From Eimeria necatrix (lineage: Eukaryota; Apicomplexa; Conoidasida; Eucoccidiorida; Eimeriidae), in NCBI RefSeq assembly GCF_000499385.1, contig NW_013655111.1, positions 5,001 through 69,000 on the forward strand: a stretch of 64,000 nucleotides of DNA, written 5' to 3'. The position numbers and the translations under genes were made by a program. This document shows, one piece after another, positions 45,975-57,379 of the stretch (its first letter is position 1; every line of letters starts with the position of its first letter). A model generated the notes under the pieces. The model saw only the letters and a program-made list of their open reading frames with translations. It did no database searches and had not been told where the DNA came from.

Positions 45975-47138
45975 CTAAATCTTGTCAGCTCTCCACGCAC
46001 AAATGAATTTTGCGACGCGCCCACTTCTCGGCGAGCTTTCCGCCTTGAGATTTGCGGCAAGCAGCATAGTCAAGTGGTGTTGCTGCTTCCTGCCGGGCTT
46101 AAAATATAGCATCAAGTAACTTCCATTCTCTTCCACATTTTGAGTAGTTTCTTCCTGCGACACAAACGCAGAGAACTCGCCATGTTTTGGTTCGGGCCGC
46201 CAACCTGGCACATGAGTGAGGCTATTTATTCCCGCGGGAAAACACGGCGCACGGTACAGCAGATTCTTTTGTTCTTTTGTCCTAGCGAAGTGCAGTACTC
46301 CCACACAGGCACTACAAGGCACTACAAGGGCTTGCGATGTAGAACTGTATTCGGGGACTTTTGTTCTCCGAGGCGAGAAACCTCCTCTGCAAGGAGGAGC
46401 CTGCCGTTACCAGAAGTAGACGCAGTGTATTTTATTATGAGCTCACCAAAACCTACTTATGCACAAGTGATGAGGCTTCGGGTCTACGGTAGACAGGCGT
46501 CCGGATAGCTTCGTCCAGAGATTAACAGTTCTCCCCGCGCATTTGCCTTAGCTCGTGATCTAGATGTGGACACTAATAGTTTCCTGCTCTTTTTGAGTCA
46601 CTGTGATTTCCTGAAACGCGGAATCTATGTGTGGCCTATACAACTTTGTTGCTTCGGTAACTAGTAGCGTTTGAGTCATGTTGCTGGAGAAGCCAGCGTA
46701 CCGCTTGGCTATGCGGCTTTCCCAGCTTGAAAGCACCACCCTGCTAGATGAATCTAGCAACGAGAGAGCTGCGCCTGCTTCCATGAACTGGCAGTAATAA
46801 GTGATATTATTGGGCAACTCAGGCATCTGTTGTCTTGCTGCCGACAGTTTTCGACCCTAGCTCCTGAGCTAGAAAGGACTGAAAGATAGTGCTGAGTTTG
46901 ATCTGAAGAGTGACTACGCTATCGTTAGGCAAAAATGTATCAATGTGTAGTTGTATAGTGCCGCGGTGAAGGGTTTGCAGTCTTCCATGTGTCTTGCTCT
47001 GCAATGCAGCTCTGGCGGAAGCACTCCCTGAACCCAGGATGAGAATGTCACATTCATCTCTAGTACAGTATGCACAAGCGATATCGGGAAACCACGGGTA
47101 GCCGTTGAGGCATTCAACCCTTGACAGCTAGTTGCCAT
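45975..47138 (-). CDS. Doubtful minus-strand gene or pseudogene
   Basis: Successive open frames on the minus strand have unique, protein-like sequence: from ATG 47138 (MATSCQGLNASTATRGFP), then HIDTFLPNDSVVTLQIKLS near 46930, ITYYCQFMEAGAALSLLD near 46790, and SYLMLYFKPGRK near 46100 with a stop at 45975. They lie in different frames, and I could not find a convincing GT-AG chain linking them. An element shared with the kinase gene sits 35-130 bp upstream of the ATG. No family is recognised. It may be a decayed copy. Confidence 0.25.
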
Positions 47139-47169
47139 ATGGGCCTTCCGTTCCCCAACGGCTAAGAGG

Positions 47170-47265
47170 AAATGCCGCTTTTGCAGCGCGGCTAAAACGA
47201 ACAAGACGCGCAGGGACTTGAAACAAAAGAGGGGGAGAAACGAAACATTCCTCGCGTGGCACGGC
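47170..47265 (-). promoter_or_regulatory. Shared ~85-bp element, copy 1
   Basis: On the minus strand this segment contains CCCCCTCTTTTGTTTCAAG, TTGTTCGTTTTAGCCGCGC and AAAAGCGGCATTT. It matches 49239-49327 on the plus strand at roughly nine of ten positions. In both places an ATG follows within about 35-50 bp. Confidence 0.5.
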
Positions 47266-49238
47266 TTTCCCGCGCAATATTCACCACGCAATTTCATTGG
47301 TCTGCAAAAGGCCGAAAACTTGTCACGTATGCATGCTATGAAATCTGAAGGAGTGCATGGGCTAACGATGATTGCATCATTCTCGGATAGCCTCCGCTAA
47401 AAGTGAGCTATGGTAAGTATAGCGCTTAGAGCTATCCCTGTGTACGACTAAAGTGCGCTCTCCTTTGTTTAGCACACCAATTCAACAGACCTCCAAAATT
47501 TAAGCCCAAACGGACCCGTGAAGGTCTGTAGTTAGTGGAGCACAACACTGCGCTTTCCCTCCTACTGCATGGCATGCGTTCTTTCTAGTTGGCCAACCAA
47601 CCATCCTACTACGGGCATTTTTACTGCTCCTAGCATCTGTAACACGTCCAGAGCCAGGTCTGTATACGGCATGAAAGCATTCCTCAGTACTTCTTAGCTC
47701 ATTGGCGTATCATGCGATGATGCCATAAAGCTAGTCAAGCGGTACTACACGGAACTCAGGAAAGCTTGGGAAGAACAGAATTAGTTCAAGGGTGGAATAG
47801 AGCTGCGCCCCGACCAAAGCTGATGCGCAATGTTCATTCCGAGAGGCCTCAGGTTGATGAAAACTCTGGAGCCACAGCAGTCACCGGCCATCATGTGAGC
47901 ATGCTCAAGGCCTTCGCAGCTCCTAATTACCAAGTAGTTGAACACAGCTCTGGCTTGCAAAATAAGCCCAGGGCTCGACGGCTGCAGCCGCCTTCGCACA
48001 AACAGTGAAGTTTCAGCGGTCCCAAGCATGGTGCCTCGATAGTTAATGAAAACGCCCTGCGATGCTCCTATCTTTAATGACATTGCTTGCCGAACTTCGG
48101 CTCAGAACAGATCCACGGTTGATACTGGGCCTTCCTTCTAATGCGCCCATTCCCCCTGCTTGCAAGACACCGTGGATCTGTCCCTTTTTAACGGCCCTCT
48201 CCTTCCCCTAATGCCTTCTATGTTTAAAAAAGCGTTTTAGATAGATCTAGCCTATGTAGTATTAGCTCAGCAGCAACACTAGCGCAGTTAGCCACAACAA
48301 GCAGGAGGCCTCCAGGGTCGTCAGACCGATGGGTTGTGTCTGGAATCGTCAAGGCATTATCGCCGTCTATATCTCAAGCCTAAAGGCTCGAGATATTACT
48401 TTTAAACTGGAGGCAACACACGTGGCCAAGGTGCTGCGCCTCTACATATTGCCAAACAGCAGTTTCAAGGCTTGTTCACGAGTTATTCCGCCATTTAAAG
48501 GCTTCACAAGGGGTTAAGAAGCTCTTGGGAATCTCTAGTCTACACATAATGTTCAAGTTGAATACTCGTACTCACCGAAATACGTGTAATCGTTCCGCGT
48601 TTAGGGGCAAGGTTTGAAGAGCTGCAACGAGAGCCAACGGGGCCCTCTGTGTCGTTGGGTCCATAACAGCATAGAGAGCACTGAGGGCCGCAGTGCAATC
48701 AGCTTTTAAATTGATCTGTTTTACTTCGAGCCGTTTTTAAACGTTTTTTTTACACCGTTGGCTGTCGAGACATTGGGGGAAAGGGACGAATAGGCCCAGG
48801 AAGCTGCTGCCTGTTCCTTCTGTTCGCTGCGGTTCTTCTTCGTATGGAAGGCTCACACTGCAGCTCTTTGCGCTGCTTTGACATTCTTTGAGCTGCAAAA
48901 GCTTCCCATAATTGCAGATCAACTATCAGCTTCTCTTCAGAAGCGAAACGGCCCCAGCTTCCTCGCCCCTACTCTCCCGCTCGTCCCGTCACCGGTTGCC
49001 AGCGCGGGATAGTTGTCCTTCTTTCCTTCTCTGACTCTTTACATCAGTTCAATTTTTGTTTTTTGTTTGTTGAAAAGCACACAGGACCTAAGCAAGGGCG
49101 ACTGCTGGCGCCGCTTCGGGAGACGGCGACACCGGTAGCTCGAAAGGCCATCCCCTTTTTTCGAAGTGGACAAGTTGAGAAGTTTTGGTCCAGTTCAGCT
49201 CAGCATACACCGGAGGTCGCGGGTGGAGGACTTTTGTT
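47266..49238. other. No supported gene
   Basis: Unique sequence of even composition. Open frames are all shorter than about 110 codons and show no motif. A run of A/T-rich DNA (48680-48760) is the only compositional feature. Confidence 0.5.
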
Positions 49239-49327
49239 CGCGGGGAATGTTTCTTTTCTCCCCCTCTTTTGTTTCAAGGCTTTGCGCATCTTGTTCGTTT
49301 TAGCCGCGCGGGAAAAGCGGCATTTTC
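49239..49327 (+). promoter_or_regulatory. Shared ~85-bp element, copy 2, before the kinase gene
   Basis: This is the plus-oriented copy of the element at 47170-47265. It ends about 48 bp before the proposed kinase ATG at 49375. Promoter or 5' leader function is an inference from placement. Confidence 0.5.
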
Positions 49328-49374
49328 TTTCACGCCTTTTTAATACGTTTTTAGGAGGCTTGCAGCCTTTAATA

Positions 49375-50096
49375 ATGGGACATGAGGGCCAAGCAAAGCC
49401 AGGAGGTGAGGCCTTTTTGGTTCTCACGTCGCCGCAATTTTTGCGTCTTTCAACCTGTCATCTTTGCCCTTCTTCACCTTTCAGATTGGTTGAGTGTCGC
49501 TGCTTCTTATGCTCATTTTTAATCTTTATTGAGACAAATATATCCCTAATTTGGTTCTTTTTTGCTCTTCACTTCTCCACATTTCCACCAAATGGCATTT
49601 GATGTTTCGGTTTGCCTGTGGTGGCCTTCCGTGCGTTTCCTTCTTTGTACAGTTTCTTCTGTCTGTGGTTCTTTTCAACTGCAGTGGCTTTACCTCCATA
49701 CTGCTTCTCAGTTCTTATGGGCATTTACACATATATTATATTTATTCGGAGCAATGAACTTTTCCCGTTTGTAAAAAAGACTAATTCATTCACTTTCTTG
49801 TCTTGTTGCGTTTCTGTCAACTCTCGCGCAGAGCCTCCGGAGGCTCTCAAGCGAGTGCGCAGTGAAGGCTGTGTTCTTCGCCGGCAGCAACTAGTTCGGA
49901 ATTCTCCTCTTCCGATTAATTCTTGCTACACGGTGGGTTTTTTATTTTTATAATTCTTTCATAAATTGCATTTCATTGCATTTCGCTTTGCTGCAGTTCT
50001 TTCTTTCCTTCCCTATTTGTTGCTTTCCTTTAAAGCATGCGCCGCGAGCCAGCTCCTCCCCACATATTCCACCAATAGTTATCTTTTTCTTGCACT

Positions 50097-50127
<31 letters not shown>

Positions 50128-50313
50128 CTTGAGTGGGCTTGATCTTTTTCCTGGTTACCCTTCTTGGGCACTTCCGTGGGTGCTGTGCACATCTGGAGTT
50201 CTGTTGCATTAGTGCCAGCTTTTGGCCGTATGGCCCTTTGCGTTTCATTCCCGTGACATTGCTGAAGTCTCCTTCGAGTGTTCATCTGTGCTACTGCAAC
50301 AACAACTGCTGCT

Positions 50314-50344
<31 letters not shown>

Positions 50345-53300
50345 AGCTGGACGAGACCATTGGCCTGGGGTCTTTTGGCTGCCGGGTGTACCGGGCCACG
50401 GACATTTTGTCGGGCGTGCGCCGCGTGGTGAAGTGCGTCAGCAAAGACCAGCCAGAGGGTGTTCGCATATGGCGCAACGAGATAAGTTTTTTGCGGCGAA
50501 TTCACCACCCCAATGTGGTCCGCATTTTTGAAGTTTTCGAGGAGCCCGCGGCTGTCTACCACGTGCGTGGGCCGGGGCCAGGGCTGGGACTTCGTTTCAT
50601 GTTGCATTGGTTGAGTGTTCGGCTTTTCTTGCTTCCTTTTGCTCTCTTTGGACTCGGCAGGAGCTGCCGGGTCCTCCCCTTGGATCCTGCATCTCTTGAA
50701 TGAGGCTTTTTCCTGTTTGTTTGTGGGTCTTTTAATGCTACAGTGACTGTGTCCGTGTACACACATAGCATTCTCATCAGTTCGCTTGCATACTTTGTTC
50801 TCTGCTCGTTGCACTGTTCTAAATGCTGTCTTCCTCCTTCACTATTCCTGCTGCCGGTGCAGACTGATCGTAGTATGTTGCAGAAGTTGGGGTGTATGTA
50901 CAGGTGACGGAAACGTGCTATGGCGGAGACCTTCATCAGTGGCTAGACAGGCGGCTGCGAAGAAGACACAGGCGCCTGAAGAGGCGGAGTGTAAACTTCT
51001 GCCTCATGGGCGACAGCGAGGCTCTTCAGCAGCAGCAGCAGCAAGAGGGCGGGGCCGCTGTTAGTGGCCCTTTTGCCCCGGCTTCGTCAGCTGAAGCCAC
51101 AGGGATAGCAGTCACAGCAGGCACCGCTACGACAGCAACTTCGCCAAACTCCTTGGAAGCTAGCAGCAGTACTAGCTCCGTCTCTCCCGTTGCTGCCACT
51201 CCGTCTGGCAGTCGTGCCGGCATCAGCATGCGTGGCTCTTGTCCCGTAGCTGCCGGCGCTGCAGCAGCAGCAGCAACTGCAGCAGCAGCCGCAACAGCAG
51301 CAGCTGCGGCGACTGCAGCTGCTGCGGGGGGAGGCGGAGGCCCCGCACTGTCCTCGCCTCCGTCAGCGCCGCCTGGAGCTGCAGCAGGGGGTGCTGCTGC
51401 TGCAGCTCGTCCTCTAGTTAGTGAAGAAGTAGCTGCGCAGATAGCTGGTCAGGTGCTGTGCGCGCTGCGCTATCTTCACAGCAAGGACATTGCACACTGC
51501 GACATTAAGTTGGAAAATATCCTCTTGGTTGCTGAGCTCGATGACTCGGAAGCAACGGGGGACGGCGAGAGCAGCGAGGAGGAGGAGGCGGAGCTGATGA
51601 AGGAGTCCAAGAGCAGCAGGTGGTGATGCAGCAGCAGCAGCTCGCCGCATTGCAGCAGCAGCAAGAGCGCGAGGCAGCAGCAGGGAACAGACTGCGCGCT
51701 GGCTTCAGAGCTCGCAGCAGCAATCACAGCAGCAGCAGCACCAACAGCATCAGCAGCAGCATGAGCGCCCTTTCTGTAGTGCCTATGGTAATGAGAAAAA
51801 GAAGAAGCATGCGGGATGTTGGCCAGAAGGCACATGCAGACAAAGACATGGACATAGACAGGAATCGAAGCAACTTGTCTTTACCTCAGCTTAAAGACAG
51901 CATCCACAGTTCTTCGCATTCTCTTGTCGACAAGTTTAAAAGGAAAAACGTTTTAGTGAAGCTGGCGGACTTCGGATTGGCGAAAAAAATAGTGCGGGGA
52001 AGGTCGCAACAGAAGGTTTGTGGCTGTGTCTTTTTTTTGTGCTTCCGTTAAATTGCTTGTTGCGTCTGCCGTTGCGTCTTCTGAATTTTCTTTCCTCATT
52101 TGTTTTTGGGAGTCTGTTGTCATTACTTGTCCTTTGGTCTTCGGGTGTGAGCTTGTTCCTGTTGCTTACGTCTTGTTTCTTTTGTATATTTGCCTCATGC
52201 GGGTCGATGGCTGCAAAGGGTTTCTAAATTTAGTTTGCATGAATACGTTTGTAAACTATTGGGCAATGATTTCATTGGGTTGCAACAATAATAAATGGAT
52301 TCTTGAACATTTTAATTTGTCCAAATGTCCTGCAGTGCCTTGACTCGCTTTGCGCACTTGCACAGCATTCTCACACGCAGGATTCACATTCACAGGACTA
52401 AGAACTGCTGCTGTTCTGAGACTGGAAATGTTTCAGTTTTTACCAATTTTCTTTTTTATTTCTGTATGTTTCTTTTTGCCATTCTAGGCGGCGCCTAGTT
52501 CGGTCTTGGAAGGAACGCTGTACTATCGGTCGCCCTGGCAGATTCGAAATGGGGTGGAGGGTGACGAGCGCAGTGACCTGTGGGCGTTGGGTGTTTGCCT
52601 GTTTATGCTTTTTTCGGGAAGGCCTCCTTTTGAAGGAGAAGATAGGTGGAGCATTGAAAAAGCAGTAAGCAGGACAGAAAGCTGAGGCAGAGCTGGAAGC
52701 AAAGCTGCACATCGATAGCACGTGCAGACGCAGAATGGGAGTTTGCAAATAGAGGTAGACGCGTGCAGGGCGGGGGTAGCAGCAGAAGCATGGCTGCGTG
52801 ACTAGAGAACAACGAGCATTATGCTTCAACTGTAAACGGACATGCGCACAGAGTGATATGTGTTGTCTAGTTGGTGCTGCATATACTGTAAAACTTTCGT
52901 TTCCAAGGCGAATTTCAGGGAAGGGTGTACTTCGTGGTGCATGCAGCACTCCGTGAACAGAAGAAATAATATTCAGCTGGCATTTATTTGTCTGCTGCTG
53001 CAGATCACAGACACGCCTGTGTCCTTCAGCGGGGGCGTGTGGTCAAGTCTTTCGTGTTTGGGCTTCTTGCGGGCTCTTCTGTACAACCCGTTGCTGCCGC
53101 TGCACCTCCGTGGCCCTCCCCCGCCCCCGCCCTATTCCCAGCCGACAGCAGAACTCATGCTGAGGCATCCCTGGCTGCAGCAGTGCTTTCGGGAGGAGAG
53201 AAGACGTGCGTGGCTTTGTTTCGCAGTTTTCAGGCGCTTGTGTTCTTGATAGTGTGTGTGGCAGTCCTTTGCTCTTTCCGCTGTCTGCTGGTGTTTTGCT

Positions 53301-56300
53301 GCGCTTCTGCCATTCAGATGCCCCCAAAGGCTTGCCTTTTGCGTTGCTGTCTGTCTTTGTCTTTTCTCATTTCCGAACACTGCGGTGCCTTGCTTGTACA
53401 GAAGTTCATGCGGCGTGCTGCCGGGTGGGTTGATTCCTGTGTTTGCTTCTCTGCAGGCCTCATGCGCGCAGTGTCTGCACCTTCTATGAATTACCTGGCA
53501 GACCCTTCTCCCCAGTCGCGCAGCTCAGAGACGCCAGAGTCCTCTCCATATACTCCACCTTGCCTTTCTCTCTTATCTCCTTCCCTCAGCCGCAGCGCGC
53601 TGCAGCACCCGAACGGAGCCGCCTCAGACCCCACAGCCCACACAAGCGCGGCGCACACACAGGATGGCAGCAGCAGCGGTGGCAGAGAGACAGTTGTTAG
53701 GGCGGCGTCGGATCCCCCGCTGCTGCAGCACTTTCGACAAAGACACACTACAGCAGCAGCAGCAGCAGAAAAGACTGAAAGCGCCTCCTGCTGCAGCAGC
53801 TGCAGCGCCTGGGGCTGCATCCATGGATGTGTATCCACGCAGAAGCAGCAGAAAGACGCGAAACAACTCCGGATATGCTGGGGGTGAGCCCCGCTGGTGG
53901 CGGCGGGTGGTATGCAAGCCCCGCAGCAGCAACAGCAGCTGCAGCAGCAGCACAAACGGCTGTGCTCCCCACAATCGGAGCAAGCAGCTGCCGGCTCATC
54001 TTCCCCCACGATTTCTGCGGAGAAGGAGAAAGAAGAAGATTTGTATTTGAATGGAGACACTGGAGGAGAAACAAAAACAAAGTGCTGCGTGCTGCAGGCC
54101 TTGGGCATAAGTTCACTGCGATGTGTGTCGTGCGCGGGCAAGGGGGCCTTGACGTTTTTGTCGGAATGCAGCAGCGACTGGCGCGGCTCGCCCACGTTCA
54201 GTAGTCAGCAGCACGTGCCTCACGTGAGGCTGACGGGGCCCACCTCAGGCTTGCTGGGATTGGAAAGCTGTGTGGCGGAAACAAATGCCGCTGCTGCTGC
54301 TGCTGCGGCTGCTGCTGGAGTGGCAAAGGCAGTGCACCTTGAGGCAGTGACACATTTTCAGGGGCAACTGGGACCTCCTCTTGAGAACGTGCCGCATTTT
54401 CATTTGCCTCCTTGTAGGCCTCGTGTGTCTCCCCCTGTTCGCAGCAGCAGCAGCTCATGCATCAACTGCAACTGCAGCAGCGCTGAGGCTGGCTTCAACA
54501 AGCGGACAGAAGCACCCGACGCTGCAGTGAGCTCCATTTGCTGTCGCTGTGGGAAGGCCAGTAACAGCAACAGGAGCGGCAACAGGAGTTGCTGCATAGC
54601 GGTTGCAGACTGGCTGACGGTAGAACTGTTCGAAGCCCGGGTGTTGCTGCTGCTGCAAGCTGCTGCCTGGCTAGAGTTCGCTCGCCTGAGCCCTCTGCAG
54701 AAGGCGCTTCGGTCTGTTGTTGTGAAGTTAATGGAGAGCGACGAGGTCTTCAGGCCCGTCAGAGATATTATGTGGGTCTTAGACCCCCAGCGGAGAGGAC
54801 ATGTGTCTAGTAAGGCTAGAAACTGCATGCTTGCATACGTAGTACACGCGCCGCATATGGCTTGTGTATACAGATACGCAGACACACATATTTGCAAGTT
54901 TTACGCGAAAGGATAGCTTATTTCCCACTGGAGTTTACATTAGTACATTCGGAACGCACATTCATGGACTTTGGATTTATGCTACTCCTTATGTTGCGCC
55001 AATATCAGTGGATCTTTCATGAATTTTGTTGCCTTGTGCTTTTCACGCCACATGAAGAAGGTTTTTCATGGTTTGTGTACTTTGGTGAGCATGTCGCGTA
55101 ATTCTGTGGTTGTACATCTATTTGTGCATTGCACGTTTTGCTGCTGCTTTTTCAGGGCGGTGCTTGCTCGACAGCCTTAAAGTCGTCAGAGACTTTTTCA
55201 AGTTGGAATCATTCTTGAGGGACTCCGAGCCAAACACCGCCGCTTCCAGTGTTAGTACTAAGGCACTTTCATCTGCAGCGGTAGATCCCAGCACCGCTCA
55301 CAGCAGCAGCGGCAGCAACGGGATCGTCGGCAACCTGCCAGCCTCTCCTCTACAGACACTTTTGGCGCTTTCAGATGTATTCCCAGGGGAGGAGCCCCAG
55401 CTGTTTGCTCTGGATCAGTTTTGCAAGTTGCTAGATGAGGCTCTGGAAACGCAAGAGGCGCCAGTCACCGAGTCTTCAGTTCAGCAAGGACAAGTGGGGA
55501 AACCGGCGGACTTGACCAGTGACGCTGCAGCAGCGCATCAATCAGCTGCTTCCGCTTCTACAGAAACAAGAGCAGAAGGACCTGGCGCTTGCAGTTGCCC
55601 CATGGATGAGGCCCTCGTCTGCCTTGACACTGACGGCAGCGGGGCAGTGGAGTTCGATGAGCTTGTAGCTGCATCAATGACCCGTGTAGACTTTCTTGAG
55701 AGAGAGCCGACGTGCAGGCAAGTGCCGCTGCATGATTAGCACCTAAAAATCCCTATTTTCGTACAATTCGCGGGGGAATCGTTGTGCTTATCTCTTCTTT
55801 TTCAGTTTGTTGCAAGCGGGTTGGCAACAAACTTGAAGTGGAATAGGCAGTACTGCTGCTGCTTCAGTTTCGGCGGTTCTGATTCACCGCAAGAGGGGAA
55901 GTCAATCCGTGCTTCTTTTCCTTCTGCTGTTGTGCGCAGCGTTGCATTTCGCTTGCTAGACCGCAACGTGGATGACTACGTCTCCGCCAACGATCTCCTG
56001 ACAATTCTGCACTTCGATCCTCGGTCGGATCTGAAGGCAGTTTTGGAGGCGCAGACCAAACGTGCGGACGCAGCAGTAGAGTCGCTCATGCGAGCAGCAG
56101 CTGCTGCCGAGGCTGCGGGGGAGCCTCTCCCTCCAGGCGCCGTTCTCGATCAGACAAAGCTGGTCACAGGAATTGATGAGCACGGAAATACGTTTGAAGT
56201 CCCTGCAGAGGCTTCCTGCATTTTGCAGCTGGAAGGCGTCACTGCTGCAACGGCACCGCTGTATGTGCAGGTTGTCAGGGAGCTTAAGGCGACGCAGCCG

Positions 56301-56348
56301 CGTGCGAACGGCCTTTGGGCGTTCGAAGACTTCATGAAGCTCCTCTAA
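49375..56348 (+). CDS. Calcium-dependent protein kinase-like, with inserts
   Basis: Exons: 49375-49405 (start MGHEGQAKPG), 49832-49932, 50347-50562, 50904 to about 51530 or 51618, about 51614-52015, 52488-52664, 53004-53205, 53457 to about 53884, a block ending at 54809, 55156-55721 and 55806-56348. Most junctions keep phase. Kinase motifs are the glycine loop IGLGSFGCRVY, the lysine in RVVKCVSK, the helix C Glu in RNEISFLRRI, the catalytic loop AHCDIKLENILL (HCD, not HRD), VKLADFGLAKKI, and SDLWALGVCLFMLFSGRPPF. The APE position reads SPW. An Ala/Ser-rich insert of about 140 residues separates the lobes. The C-terminal part has a canonical EF-hand loop DTDGSGAVEFDE and two degenerate ones (DPQRRGHVS, DRNVDDYVSAND). 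Gly-2 could be myristoylated, but position 6 is Gln. It should act in Ca2+ signalling. Borders at 51530-51620 and 53700-53900 are unresolved. Confidence 0.88.
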
Positions 56349-57379
56349 ACTAGCAGTTTCTGGTTTTCTTGTTCATGTTTAGTGTGTACACGTCGCAAGA
56401 AAGCCAGAAGCCCAAATGGATCACGCGGTGACGGCTTTTCGAAACGCTGCGTGGCAGCAGACATGGTACATTCACTTCTCTCGAGCTGGGTCGACTGCAG
56501 GGCAATCAGTCAGTCAACTCTCGCCCGTGCAGTGTTGGAGTGTTGCGGTGGCCCGCACTCCGCAAGTGCTTCAGAATTCAATACAAAGGCAATTGCTCGT
56601 ATCTCATGTGCTCATCACGCCGTAGACTTCGGCTGAGGCGCACTCAAGACGAGCCTGGCTCGCCAGAGCTGCAGGGTGTCAGTCTCTGGCACACATATTT
56701 TTATACTCAGATACAATTTGTACACACATTCACATATTCACGTGTGGTGGTGCATGCAACCCGCCTGCATGCGTAAGTGCATGCAGAGCGGTGCTTCCGA
56801 ACGCGCTGTGCTCGCTAACTGATGGGCGCATTCCACTGGTCTGCAGAGCGCTTTTCTCATGGTTCGGTAGAATACGAACAAAAAGAAACACCGGGCGAAG
56901 TCTTCACTGCATCTGCATGCACCGCCTCTAGTGTGTCGGCGACGCGAGGCATTCGAGTAACTTTAGCCCTACTTTCTGCACATAAATCCGAAGTTTGGAT
57001 TCGGGACTTTAACATTAAGTGAGCTAACAACTTCGCCACGTCACTTAGATAGAGGGTAAAGAGTTCAGCCGCACAACTGAAAGGCTCGAGCCGTTGCAGG
57101 CATGCACGTAAAAAGCGAGCACTCAAGTCAAAGCTTCAACTGCGCGGGCGCACAGAAGCTTCGCTTGCTATAATGTGCGAACTAAGTGTCCTTAGATGCG
57201 CCGTCTTTGTTGGCAGGCCACAATTGCAAGCCCTAGCCGTTTTAGGTTTCATAACGCTTTATTTCGGAAGCTTGGACGGGGCTTCCAATTTGCCCAGATC
57301 CAAGTCTTTTCTTCCTTTCTGGAGAGCCCTCCTCTGTCTTCTCACATACTTGCATTTATTTTTTCACAGGTTTGCCTTT
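56349..57379. other. Intergenic, no gene seen
   Basis: Unique sequence between the kinase stop and the HIT gene's stop on the other strand. Open frames are under 90 codons with no motif. Confidence 0.6.

Noticed and set aside
49063..49602. A 179-codon plus-strand frame over the shared 85-bp element
   Set aside because: The kinase's first exon lies within it in the same frame, but the upstream part has no motif and the copy at 47.2 kb diverges at replacement sites as often as silent ones.
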